DNA of 64,000 nucleotides from Haliotis asinina (taxonomy: Eukaryota > Mollusca > Gastropoda > Lepetellida > Haliotidae), in NCBI RefSeq assembly GCF_037392515.1, contig NC_090280.1, positions 28,649,118 through 28,713,117 of the forward strand, given 5' to 3'. The translations under genes and the position numbers were made by a program. Below the pieces are notes generated by a model. That model worked only from the letters and a program-made list of their open reading frames with translations. It made no database searches and was not told the DNA's origin. Each line of letters opens with the position of its first letter. The stretch's first letter is position 1. This document shows positions 21,768 through 31,584 of this stretch, piece by piece.

Positions 21768-22848
21768 CTAAAACAAGAGCAAGTAGGACACATGTCACAT
21801 CCATATTTTTATATGTCAATCGAGCGTGTACTTATTCTAGTTCAGATGCTTTGTTCACCAGCGAGAGCAAACCCATGAGGCATGTTCCTCGTCCCCATTT
21901 GTCACATTTAAAATGCTCGTTCCCACTCCTGGCCTTATGATGTGCGCTTTTAACATGTTAACCACCAACAATCTCACTCGACTGCGATTTACACTGTTTC
22001 TATGCAACAGGGGTGTGCGATTCAGCAACATCATCATATTCCACTTACACCTGTGTAAAAAATGCCTATACATAATAATGAAAATTGGTTAGGCACTTTA
22101 ATCCAGAGAACAACTTAGTCGTATGCTTTCTTGAGTGAGTTTGTGAGGTAATATTTAACGTCACATCGGCAGTATTTTAGCCATATTGTGACGGGAACAT
22201 TTAACACTGAAATGGAATATATGTGTATTATAAAAACCTGTCGACGAAGGACAGTAACTAGACCTGAATATCACAGAAAAGAATATGAAACTAGTAATTA
22301 GACCTAAAACAGTTTATCTACAGAGGACAATACAATATAAAAATGGGCTATAGATCAGCATACTAGGGACCATGGGGACTTATAGTACTTTTGTTACCTG
22401 CATGGACCCTTACTGTATTCACATCATCCCCTCAGCCGTCAGCAATTTGGGAAATCTAGCCATACAGTAAAATGACACTTATTCTACGGTTAAAAACGTG
22501 GAAAGTTTGAATTTACTTTGAATGTTTGTGGACTTACCTACCCTCTCAGGAGGACAATAGTTTTACAGTACTTCAGCCTAAGAAAACAGTACTTCAATCC
22601 CCTTTGAGGATACAGCCACTGACAATCACAGTTATGAATTTAAACTTCCAAAAGTAAAATATTTATCTATTTACAATTCAGTTAACAAATCTTATTCTTT
22701 TACAAATGCAATGATGAAATGAGAACTTGTATTATTAAAAAGAATATTCAACACAGTGAAGCAAAACATGACTGACTGTGATTCTTTCATCAAAGGGATA
22801 CAAAATGGAGGATCTTCACCTTTAAGCAAAGATTTATGTGTATATCTG

Positions 22849-23531
22849 CAGTCCCTCCGGGGCAATTTTTTTAGAATTGCGCGGCAAATTTAAGCAAATT
22901 CTGAACCCCATTTTTTGAAGCATTTAGAAAAACAAGAAAAAACATTATAGGTTAATTATCCAACACAGAGATAAAGTTAACTCGATAGTACACATCACAT
23001 CTTGAGTAAGTTTGATGACAAAACGACACCTTTTTCTGTGTTTGAGAATTAAACATTCGCTGAAAGATAATTCTCTCCTCTCATTCGTAACTTTGATACA
23101 GACGAACAACTACCGGTTTCATGCACATAACATATTTATATTTAAACGAATTCTGAAATAATTTCTATTTTCAAAATGATCAATTTGAGAACGTAATTGT
23201 AGTGTCAGATTCATCTTAGTTTATTTGAAACATGCCTAAAATGTCCTTTATTAATAAAGTGTCTTTAATCGTAATTATTTTGAAAATGTTGTCATAATAA
23301 ATATGTCAGTTCCTTTAATGTCTAGCCGATCTTACTTCGGACATTAACTCTACTTTTAGTTTCGGCTGTCACTCAGTTTTTAAAAGAAGCAAATTCAGCG
23401 GCAGAAAAGTGGCAACATTTGCACGGTTTCTGCACGAAATACTTTTTCCACGGACCAGACGTTTTTTCTGCATTTAAAGGAAAATTCCGCGAGTTCGCAA
23501 CCGCGGAATCGCGGAATCCAGGAGGGACTGA
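22849..23531. mobile_element. hAT-like non-autonomous transposon (MITE)
   Basis: Perfect 10-bp terminal inverted repeats CAGTCCCTCC … GGAGGGACTG bound a 683-bp non-coding insert in the LINE. Flanks ATATCTG (22842-22848) and ATATCTTG (23532-23539) look like an 8-bp TSD with one base lost on the left. Removal restores the LINE reading seen in other copies. A terminus starting CAG with an 8-bp TSD is typical of the hAT superfamily. No transposase frame is present. Confidence 0.75.
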
Positions 23532-23539
23532 TATCTTGT

Positions 23540-24660
23540 GTGGCCAATACATCGTCGCATGATGACCGCTTCAAACCTGAACTGACAACCAAAGCTTAGG
23601 TGTAACCAATGTAGGGTTTTATTTCATGTAATATTTTCATACCTACTTCAGTGCCCCACCTCTTCTGCATCAGATCACGGATGTAAGATCTAATGGTAGC
23701 GTTATAATCAATGTAGGCAATAAGAAGCGGTGTCATAGATTTGTTGAGTGTTGCTTTAGCAGCAAAGTTCTAAAGGACCCAAGACAAAGTCTTAGACCTT
23801 CATGGTGGCCAGAATCTAATAGTGGTAAGTTCCTTTTGCAGGCTCCACCACGAACGATGGAGCCATAATCACGTTTAGAACGCACGAGTGATCGATATAG
23901 ATAGCTTGATCCCCTCCCCTTTTTCAATTTGAAACCACTTTCAACAAGTCAAGTGCTTTCAGGCAATTACTTTTAAGGGATTTAATGTGCGGTAAAAACG
24001 TTAAGTGTGAATCAAACATTAGACCCAAGAACTTAGCTTCCTTCACAACTTTAACTGGCGTGCCGTCTAGAGATAGTTCAGGGTCTTTATGTAGCTTGTA
24101 TTTACGACAAAAATGTATGCAGTTAGTTTTCGATTTAGAAAATTTAAAGCCGTTTTCAAGACATCATTCATTAATCTTGTTGAAACACAACTGCAGTTGC
24201 CGTTCGATGGTACGCATATTTTTATCACGACAAGAAATATATGAATCACCCAAAAACAACGATTGATCAATTGAATCATTTAAAACTTTTGATAAACTAT
24301 TTATATTTATACTAAAAGTGTGACAGACAAAACACTTCCCTGTGGAACACCCTGATCCTGATTGTAATGATCATACAGGGTAGAACCCACCCGGACTTGA
24401 AATTGTCTGTCTTTTAAAAATTTGACTATGAATTCAGGCAAACGACTTCTGAAGCCGAAGGCATGTAAATATTATAAAATACCATATTTCTAGGTTGTGT
24501 CATATGCCTTTTCTAGATCAAAAAGATAGACACAGCATGTTGTTTATTAATTAGTGCATTTTAACAAATGATTCCAAACGCACTAAGTGACCGACCGTAC
24601 TACTGTTTTTACAGAAACCACACTGTATGTCTGTTATGAGATTATTTGATTCCAAATTGG
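23540..24660 (-). pseudogene. ORF2 RT (motifs B to thumb) fused to RNase H C-terminus (E4)
   Basis: The RT is recognisable in pieces. The motif A region ('gatcaaaaagatagac' on the plus strand, about 24515) and motif B at about 24345 are present. The catalytic loop region near 24255 is damaged. KEAKFLGL-type and thumb (YRSLVRSKRDYGSI, GGACKRNL) segments follow. At about 23765 the thumb is joined directly to the distal RNase H, so the catalytic RNase H core is deleted. Many frameshifts. Confidence 0.75.
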
Positions 24661-24662
24661 TA

Positions 24663-25990
24663 CTACAAGAGCGTCAGGCCATGAAGACGGAAATTTATCT
24701 GAAGTCCAAAAATCATAAAAATGTGTAAGAGCGTCTCTAAACAGGATTCTGGTATATGCTTCAGAAGCTGATAATGTATGTTATCAGCTCCTTTAGCAGT
24801 GTCATGAGCTTCATCGAGAGCAGTATGGAGTTCATGAACAGAAAATGTTTCATTATATACTTCCCCATTATCTGCGTTGAAATTAATATTACTTTTTTTT
24901 TCTTGTTGTGTTTCATACTGCTGGAATTTAGGTACATAATTAGAAGAGGAAGAGTGTTTAGCGAGAGTTTCACCCAGTTTATACGCAATATCTGATTTAT
25001 CAGTGAGCAATTAATCTCCATGTTTAAGATGATAGTGTCTAGATTTAGCACCTTTACGTTTAATTTTCTGGACCATGTTTCAAACCTTGGACATGGGTGT
25101 CTGAGAATTTATTTTGGACACATAATTTTGCCAAGATTGGTTCTGTTTAAAAGTACGCCACGCTATAGCATTTAAAATTTAAAATTTATTTAAATTATGC
25201 ATCATACGATAGCGACGGAAATAATGTTCTGCTTTTTTCCTTGCCTTCTTAGCTTGTTTGCAGTTATTGTTGAACCATGGTTTTCGAATTATGTGGAACT
25301 GCAGAGGAATTTGGTATACACTCATCATCTATGGAGTTCAATTCATCAGAAAAGCATATAATAGCATCAGGAACGTCAATAAAACGTTCAAGTTCAATTT
25401 TTGCACCACACGGTGTTTCATATAAAGCCCATTTAGCCTTTTTAAAATTCCGACTTGATGATGCATGGTGTAAATATGTGCTGGAACCATCATTATAAAT
25501 ACATAAATCATTGTCAGAACAAAAGTCCTCCAACAATTTACCTTTAGCGTTCGTAGTTACACTACCCCAGAGTGGGTTGTACCTATTTAAATGTCCCATT
25601 ATAATACAAGGCTGCGGGAGTTGATCGTATTGAGCTTGAGGATCAGTTTTGGCAAACGTTGAAGATGGAGGGATATAGAGAGAGCATAGCGTAAACGCTA
25701 CATGTAAAGTAACTCTCACTGCAACAGCCTGCATATTAGTATTAAGTAAAACAGGGCTATGGATTACGTTTTGTTTGACTAGACCGGATGATCTTCCGGT
25801 GGCCCTATCACCCGGGGGGGGAAAAACCATGATATGCATTAAAATGACGAAGGTCAAATGTATCTGTTTGTTTTAAATATGTCTCTTGGAGACATATCGC
25901 TGAAGGTGTAAAATCTTGGACTAATAGCTGTGATTCACGTACATTATAAGTCTTAAATCCTCTGCAGTTCCACTGTACAATATTATTGGA
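24663..25990 (-). pseudogene. ORF2 endonuclease and linker (E4), internally deleted
   Basis: From 25857 down: PPPGDRATGRSS, LCSLYIPPSS, then MGHLNRYNPLWGS, where the catalytic Asp of GDLNGHN reads His. A deletion then jumps from the STYLH segment to SSSRNFKKAKWALYE, removing the block containing the SDHFP motif. The linker (IDVPDAIICFSDELNSI) and the LGETLAKHSSSSNYVPKF segment (25010-24663) follow in other frames. The start region reads VQWNCRGF-like without ATG at about 25975. Confidence 0.78.
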
Positions 25991-27166
25991 ATAAACTATC
26001 TTTTGGGGGATTTACTGGGGATCTACCTTGCACTCTTTTGGCGGGCGACAAGCTATGTGCCCTAGAATGGACGTTTTCAGATACGTCCATATCTTCAAGA
26101 GACTCATATTTATTGAACAACTGAATTCTATTTTGTGACCCTTTAGAAGCTCTGCCACTTTGTTGTTTCGAAGCATCAGGCTTTGGCTTAGGTTTACTTT
26201 TCACCGGTTGTTGACTATCAGCTGTCGACTGAGACTTTGAGTGTAACTGAGATGATGATGATGATTTGTGATCAGAAGAAGACTTTGAGGTACTAGGAAC
26301 TGATTCCTCAATCTCTGATGATATAGCTGGGTACAAACGCTGCGGCGAATCGCAGTTTACCCAAGTCAAGGTAGTTTGGCGGCCTGTTGATGATTTTGTT
26401 ATTTTAGAGCTAGGATCCAATGATGTTTTTGCTTCTGTAGCATAACTTTCCGAAAGTTCAGATCTCTTTGACACTAACACTTCTGCTGTCGATTAAGACT
26501 TTGAGTGTGACTGAGATGATATTTTGTGATCGTTTTTTTTATTCCTCGGTCTGAGATGATATAACAGGGTACAGAAGCTGCGGAGTGTCGCAATTTAAGG
26601 TAGTTTGGCATCCTGTGGATGATGTTGTTATTTTAGAGCTAGACTCAGGTGATGTTTTTACTACTGTAGCATAACTTTCAGGAAGATCAGATCTCTTTAT
26701 CAGTTTCTTTGCCTCAGAAAAAGAGATATTTTGAGTAAATTTTACTTTGTTTATCTCCATGTGCACTTTCCAAATATGACACTGTTTAGAAAATGAGGAA
26801 TGGTCGCCTGAGCAGTTGGTGCATTTTTTGACATTACTGTCACAATCTTCTGTTTTGTGTGTGTTTTCACCACAGTGAGCACACATAACAGACAATGTGC
26901 AGGTATATTCCTGGCATTTAAACCACTTGAGTGGGTTGGGAATGTAGGTGTGAACTTGAATGTTACAGTAGCCTGCCTTCACTGATTTGGGTGCATTTGA
27001 AAAAGTAAACAGATACGTATTCGTTTTGATGATTTCATTGTTTTTCCGAGTTGAAAAGCGCTTGACATAAAGCACACCTTGATCCTTCATTTTTGATACT
27101 ATATCAAGGTCCGACATATCATCAAACAATCGATCCCGATCTCTAACGATACCTTTACTAGAGTTC
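25983..27166 (-). pseudogene. ORF1 of LINE E4 with 229-bp internal tandem duplication
   Basis: The reading starts inside ORF1 (SKGIVRDRDRLFDDMSDLDI) with VKRFSTRKN and YLFTF. Knuckle 1 is damaged; CAHCGENTHKTEDC and CTNCSGDHSSFSKQC are intact. The Ser-rich segment starting KRSDLPESYAT is present twice, offset by 229 bp (the repeat starts at 26685 and 26456 on the plus strand), with a stop and short insert between. The second copy leads to a normal C-terminus (SLEDMDVSENVHSRAHSLSP). Truncated 5' end at 27166. Confidence 0.8.
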
Positions 27167-27620
27167 CTTCATCAGGGACCGTGCTCCTTCAACCGTCACA
27201 GCCTGGAAACGTCCTGATAGATCCATCAACACAATCGTCAAACAAGATTTCGTGATCAGTCGTGTCAAATCCAGCTGAGAGGTCGAGAAGTACCAACACA
27301 GGAGCGTCCATGGAGTCCATGGAACAAGGAATATCTTCTGTACTCGCAGAAGGGTTGTTACCGTGTTGTGGCCTAATTGCAAACGGATTGAAGGGGTTTA
27401 CCAAGACTCTTTTGTTTCATGCGTGCCTGAACACACGATGCCACAATACGTTCCATAATGTTTTATAAGAAGGTCAGACTAGAGACAGGCTTGTACCTTG
27501 TGAGGCAATCCGAGGCCAATTGTGACTAAAGATGTCATGAATGCTTTCTTGAGGTAGTGGTTTATAAATGGGCAGTCTGTGATCTAAGTGATCATCAAAG
27601 AAAAAACATCAGAAATTCTA
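27167..27620 (-). pseudogene. L2/CR1-type LINE RT remnant in unit A intron
   Basis: On the minus strand the motif VLVLLDLSAGFDTTDHEIL (RT motif A of the L2/CR1 group) and GRFQAVTVEGARS (preceding motif B) are readable with stops between. The same remnant, longer, is in unit B at 43840-44905. It predates the duplication. The C-terminal part is missing here because LINE E4 replaced it. Confidence 0.75.
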
Positions 27621-28749
27621 CATATTTACACATCGCCGTGAAAACACGTTTGATAGTTGTGCTGTTTTGGGTACTTTAGTTTAGGGCAGATGTCAGGCAG
27701 CTGGTTTGCACGGCTGAATGATGAGACATGAGATATTCATACTTGTAGTCAAGAAGCCAGGGCCTAAAGTGCTGAAGATGTGGTGCAGTTCTTGCGATCA
27801 CCATGTTTGACTACCATACAGGTGCTCTTTTAAAGATCAACCTGTCATGTCTGTCATGGCAATACCTTATCGATAGATGGATGCTTTAATTTAATAATTC
27901 CGGCTGTTCTTACTTGCAGATGACAGGAGAAGCTTACCGTGGTTGACGTCAAAAGCAGTGCTGAGATTTAGCAGCATGAGTGTCCTCAACATGCTGAGCA
28001 CGCATCATATAAGATCCTCAGCATTGCAGTATTTCCGACTATTACGTTTGGACGAGTGAGAGAGGTGCACGACAAATGGAAACAATATTATACACGTCCT
28101 CATCTTCGGAACATTACGTTGAAAGTTGACAATACATGTGCATTGTGTGCACAAACCTTTGTTCCAGCTGACGTCTAGCTCTTGCATGTGCCATGTTCTT
28201 TGTACTTAGTGGTTGAATAACTGATTTTCAGGCTTTGGAGACAACTACAACCTTTATTCACTACTCACATTTTGCTAAGAATCAAATCACGGATTCAACA
28301 GAAAACTATTCTGTAGAGTCAACCTTTCAGTAAGCATAGATCCAAGGTTTCAGTATGTCATTGCATCTTGGGGATCCCACACGTGCTATTGTCATGTGTT
28401 GTTTATTTGTCATTTCTATAGTTACTCATGTCTCATGTACATAAAGTTGTGAAATTTTGGGATCCTTAGCAAAGTGTGAGTGGTATATGACAAATGGATA
28501 TGTCAGAGTACGATCATTTCAATTCTGTTCGCAAATGCATGCTCAAGTTCTTCTTGTGGTTGAACATCAGATGTTGCATAAATTACTGTTTCTGTCTTGC
28601 CTCTTGGAACACAATCCGACTTTGGATGACAGCTTCCTGAGACAGAATGGATTTTGTTTTCGGGTGATGTAAGCGAATTCTCTATGCGTAGAGAAAATGA
28701 CAGCCACAGTAAGGAAAGGCAACGCTCATGACAAGACAAATAAACTTAC
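27621..28749. other. Unit A first intron, duplicated in unit B (45000-46091)
   Basis: This non-coding block aligns with 45000-46091 ('gatgtcaggcagctggtttgcac', 'acgtcctc', 'ctaggtttcagtatgtcattgcatc'-like strings). No additional exon recognised; short minus frames after the donor are intron read-through. Confidence 0.7.
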
Positions 28750-29034
28750 CTCTGCTAAGTCCTTTGCTCCAACAAAGTAATGTGTCTCGCTCGCAGTAGT
28801 ATCATGATCAGTTTTTGACAAGTGACACGTGAGAGTCGAAATAGTATATACAAGAGCTCGACACAAGCCAATTTGTATACATTTGTTTTGGCATAGCTTG
28901 ATGCCTATGTTCTTGAAGACTACCGACCTATGGGTCGACATATCTGGCGGTTGACAAAGGGCTACATGGAAAGTGAGGCACGTTATTAAACGTAGGGACA
29001 TATTCCCAAGATTGAGAAAACTGCTCTTAGCCAT
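28750..29034 (-). CDS. First exon, unit A: signal peptide and PAN/apple-like domain
   Basis: ATG at 29034; a second in-frame Met (11 residues later) precedes a hydrophobic stretch (LITCLTFHVALC) that looks like a signal peptide ending before QPPD. The rest has a PAN/apple-type Cys pattern: LCQNKC, LCRALVY, then TCHLS, followed by HYFVGAKDLAE. The exon ends at a canonical donor (GAG followed by GTAAGT), phase 0. PAN modules bind protein or carbohydrate outside the cell. The exon is 95 codons, open, and closely matched in frame by 46092-46376. The frame extends upstream to 29067 but the start chosen is shared by both units. Confidence 0.75.
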
Positions 29035-29845
29035 GTTGTTGTTTGTGAAGCTAACAACTGAAAACATGTTCCATGTGGTAGAACAGACAAAATGAAATGT
29101 TGCAAAAACAATTAAATAAGCAGCCTTTTCATGTTATCGCCATCCTATATGTGTTGTGACTGACTAAATGCCATTTTGTCATCTTGCTGTTCATAAATAA
29201 CATTTGATAACAATCTGAAGTATTACCTGCATCGTCCATATTTGTAGATCGGAAAAGAAAACACCGAAATATGAGATTCAACAGTCACGATATCACCATG
29301 TATATATACATATTATTTTAACCTTCTGTGTAACGGGATGGCTTGCTATGGTTTCCGCTTCTTATCGGACGATCAATTTTATCTTTTATTTGATGTAGGC
29401 ATTTCGAACGTTTCACCATTAAAAATGTCATATAGTAACAAAAATATCCAAGAAACACGTTATATGATTTTGCATTAAGGTAAACGAGTCCTTGTTCACT
29501 GTGAATGATGTAAAATATTGAATATATTTTGTCATGATGTGTGTGAACTGCTTATGGAAAAAACAGATTCAAAACTAAATATATTCAACTAAATATATGC
29601 ATGTGAGTGTGTGCGTGAGTGAGTGAGGGTTTGTAAGGTGTATTCATGAATTTCGACGTAACTACACATTCATAATCTGCAAAAATGTGTGTCTCAGTGA
29701 AACAAATATGCACAGGCTTTGAAATGCGTTATTTTCGTCAGTGAGGAATGTTATTTATCTGCATAATTTCCTTTTTCAGTGGACTCTGTGTGGGAACACT
29801 TATTACAATCGCACCAACGTCTGCAACACTTAACAAAACGTGAAC
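29035..29845 (-). promoter_or_regulatory. Conserved 5' flank of unit A (candidate promoter region)
   Basis: Non-coding sequence immediately upstream of the PAN exon, alignable with 46377-47266 and with 1-640. Triplication of this flank with limited divergence makes it the natural place for a promoter, but I see no definite TATA/initiator arrangement. It also contains degenerate TG-rich microsatellite at about 29600. Confidence 0.4.
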
Positions 29846-29849
29846 GGCC

Positions 29850-30102
29850 ATGGGTGCTGGGTAATGCTGAGAGTCGTTCACCCCCGTTGTGGACCCAGGG
29901 GGATATTTGGTCCACCAACCCGTTTCTCGTGGGTTCCGGTAATGTGTCAGTGGAGGAAGGGATCCTGGTGGTTGAGGGCAATAGGGGCCTGCAACCGCGT
30001 TCCTGTTGCTGAACACACCACATTGGCCCTAACTTCGCCTAGACGGGTGGTTGAAAGGGCCCGGTTCAACCAATCGGCTGGTCATGCCAAGCCCTGTGCA
30101 TG

Positions 30103-30103
<1 letters not shown>
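29850..30103 (+). mobile_element. LINE GC-rich 5' head fragment
   Basis: It carries the head landmarks TGGGTGCTGGGTAATGCT, GGGGGATATTTGGTCCACC, GGAGGAAGGGATCCTGG and AACCAATCGGCTGGTCATGC, matching 47320-47560 and 60905-61160. It stops at the end of the head, runs into an (AT)n array, and the next sequence is a LINE ORF2 in the opposite orientation. Only the head is present, so this is a partial copy or part of a rearranged insertion. Confidence 0.8.

Positions 30104-30136
<33 letters not shown>
30104..30136. repeat. (AT)n microsatellite
   Basis: An uninterrupted AT dinucleotide run sits at the junction between the plus-strand LINE head and the minus-strand LINE ORF2 fragment. Confidence 0.95.
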
Positions 30137-30138
<2 letters not shown>

Positions 30139-30144
30139 TGATGC

Positions 30145-31495
30145 GAAAAAGTGTGACAGACAAAATACTGCCTTGAGGGACACCTTTATACTGATTGTAA
30201 TGATGAGACAGGGTAGAACCCACGCTGACTTGAAATTGTCTGTTATTTAAGAATTTGGTTATGAATTCAGGCAAACGACCTCGCAAACCGAAATCATGTA
30301 GATCTCTCAAAATGCCATATTTCCAGGTTGTGTCATATGCCTTCTCAAGATAAAAAAGATAGACACAGCATGTTGTTAATTAATCAGCGCGTTTTTCACA
30401 AATGATTCTAAACGCACTAAGTGATCGACAGTACTTCTGGTTTTACGGAAACCACATTGTAATCTATTATTCACCATACGTTCCATGGTTTTGCAGACAC
30501 AGCTAGTTAGAGATATCAGTCTGTAGTTTGGCGAATCTATTTGATCCCTGCCAGGCTTTGGTATTGGGATTACAATGGCATTACGCTATGTCGGAGGAAA
30601 TTACCCAGACGTCCATATTTTATCAAATATATCTAAACGTGTCATCAAACATGGTTCAGATAAGTGTTTCAGAAGCTGGTAATGGACTCAGGAACATTAT
30701 TTGTCAAGAGTTTTTGGGAAGAGTTTCGCCGACTTTATTTGCAAGTTTAGAAGTATCAGTAATTAAATCGTCACCATCTTTGAGATGCTGTACGGCAGAA
30801 TTGGAACCTTTCCCTTTAATTCTTTGAACCATGTTCCAGACCTTGGAAATCGGCGTGCGTGAATTAAGTTTCTAGACATAGTTTCTCCAAGATTGTCGTT
30901 TGTTTTGCATTCAGTATTTTGAATTTATTTAAGTTATGGACAGTTGGATGACGGCGAAAATAATGTTCTGTCTTTTTCCTCGCTTTTCTGGCCTGTCTAC
31001 AATCTGTATTGAACCACGGTTTTCGTACATGTGAAGTCGGAGATGACTTTGGTATACAGCCATGAGCTATTTTATTTAAAATGTCAGCAAAAGTTTGAAT
31101 GGGATCAGTTATATCACTGAAACACTCAGGTCGCAGTTTTGATTTACACATAGTTTGATATAAAAACCAGTTAGCCTTCGAGAAGTTCCATCTCGTAAAC
31201 AATGGAGAATCAGATGGAGAGGAGAGGATAGTTCAGAAAACTATAATGGAAACTTCCACAAAGGTCATTATGAACGGACCAATCAAATTCATTGAGGAGG
31301 TTAGAATCTGCAAGAGATAAATCTAGAGAAGAATGAGTGCCAGTTGCAGGGTGATAGGTGCGCGAATCACCATTAAATATACACAGATCGTTATTTGAAA
31401 CGAAATCTTCAAGTATTTTGCCTTTAGTATTAGTGTTAGAACTACCCCATTATGGGGTGTGACCTTGTAGGTCACCCATAATAACACATGGCTTT
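30145..31495 (-). pseudogene. LINE copy E5: ORF2 endonuclease-to-RT fragment
   Basis: From 31495 down: a damaged MGDL-type block, the STYHPATGTHSSLDLSLADS segment, FDWSVHNDLCGS with the following His motif destroyed, and the linker (FSKANWFLYQTMCKSKLRPECF, HVRKPWFNTDCRQARKARKK). RT follows: KTWSI-like N-terminus, PGRDQIDS-type and RTSS segments, motif A region at about 30350, and GVPQGSILSVTLF (motif B) at about 30170. Both ends are truncated, and it lacks the catalytic loop, RNase H and tail. Confidence 0.78.
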
Positions 31496-31584
31496 ATGAA
31501 TGCTGGTCCTTAAACCACATATTTTTCTGTTGTTTGCTTGTCAAATATTATTCCTTTAGATCCACAGTCACCTGGGTTAGATTT

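Larger units (their letters stand above)
20010..22132. repeat. Unit A intron block duplicated in unit B (40530-40820 and 42099-43835)
   Basis: Landmarks in common are 'tagcctcatgtaagaatgtag', 'acaaaatgacgcgagatg', 'agttttattcca', 'gtgttcaaatccctgca' and the Cys-rich exon region. In unit B this block is interrupted by LINE E6. In unit A it instead carries a 126-bp palindrome and a SINE piece. Confidence 0.8.
22133..27166 (-). mobile_element. LINE copy E4, truncated within ORF1, with nested MITE and several deletions
   Basis: It runs from ORF1 (27166-25983) through endonuclease, linker, RT and a distal RNase H to the (GAGT)n tail at 22133. It lacks the GC-rich head. Internal deletions remove the catalytic end of the endonuclease, part of the RT near 24660 and the proximal RNase H near 23765. 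A 683-bp hAT-like element sits at 22849-23531. It lies in an intron of unit A. Compared with unit B, about 740 bp of target DNA (B 43835-44575) is missing at the insertion point. Confidence 0.88.
16504..29034 (-). other. Gene unit A: PAN / Cys-rich / ankyrin-repeat gene (joined model)
   Basis: I infer one gene from three conserved exons on the same strand: a signal-peptide PAN exon (29034-28750, ends phase 0), a Cys-rich exon (21767-21683, phase 0 to phase 1) and an ankyrin exon (17852-16504, enters in phase 1). The phases join without a frame break, and the same three exons with the same phases and order occur in unit B. The large introns hold LINE E4, LINE E3 and an L2 remnant. A membrane-spanning exon would be expected between the Cys-rich and ankyrin exons if this is a receptor, but I could not find one. 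Direct splicing is also phase-compatible. The exons could instead belong to separate genes. Confidence 0.55.

Noticed and set aside
29850..31495. Twin-priming 5' inversion joining the LINE head and ORF2 fragment
   Set aside because: In twin priming the inverted part is the 5' one and the 3' part keeps the tail; here the ORF2 fragment has no RNase H or tail and the head stops at its own boundary. Two events are simpler.
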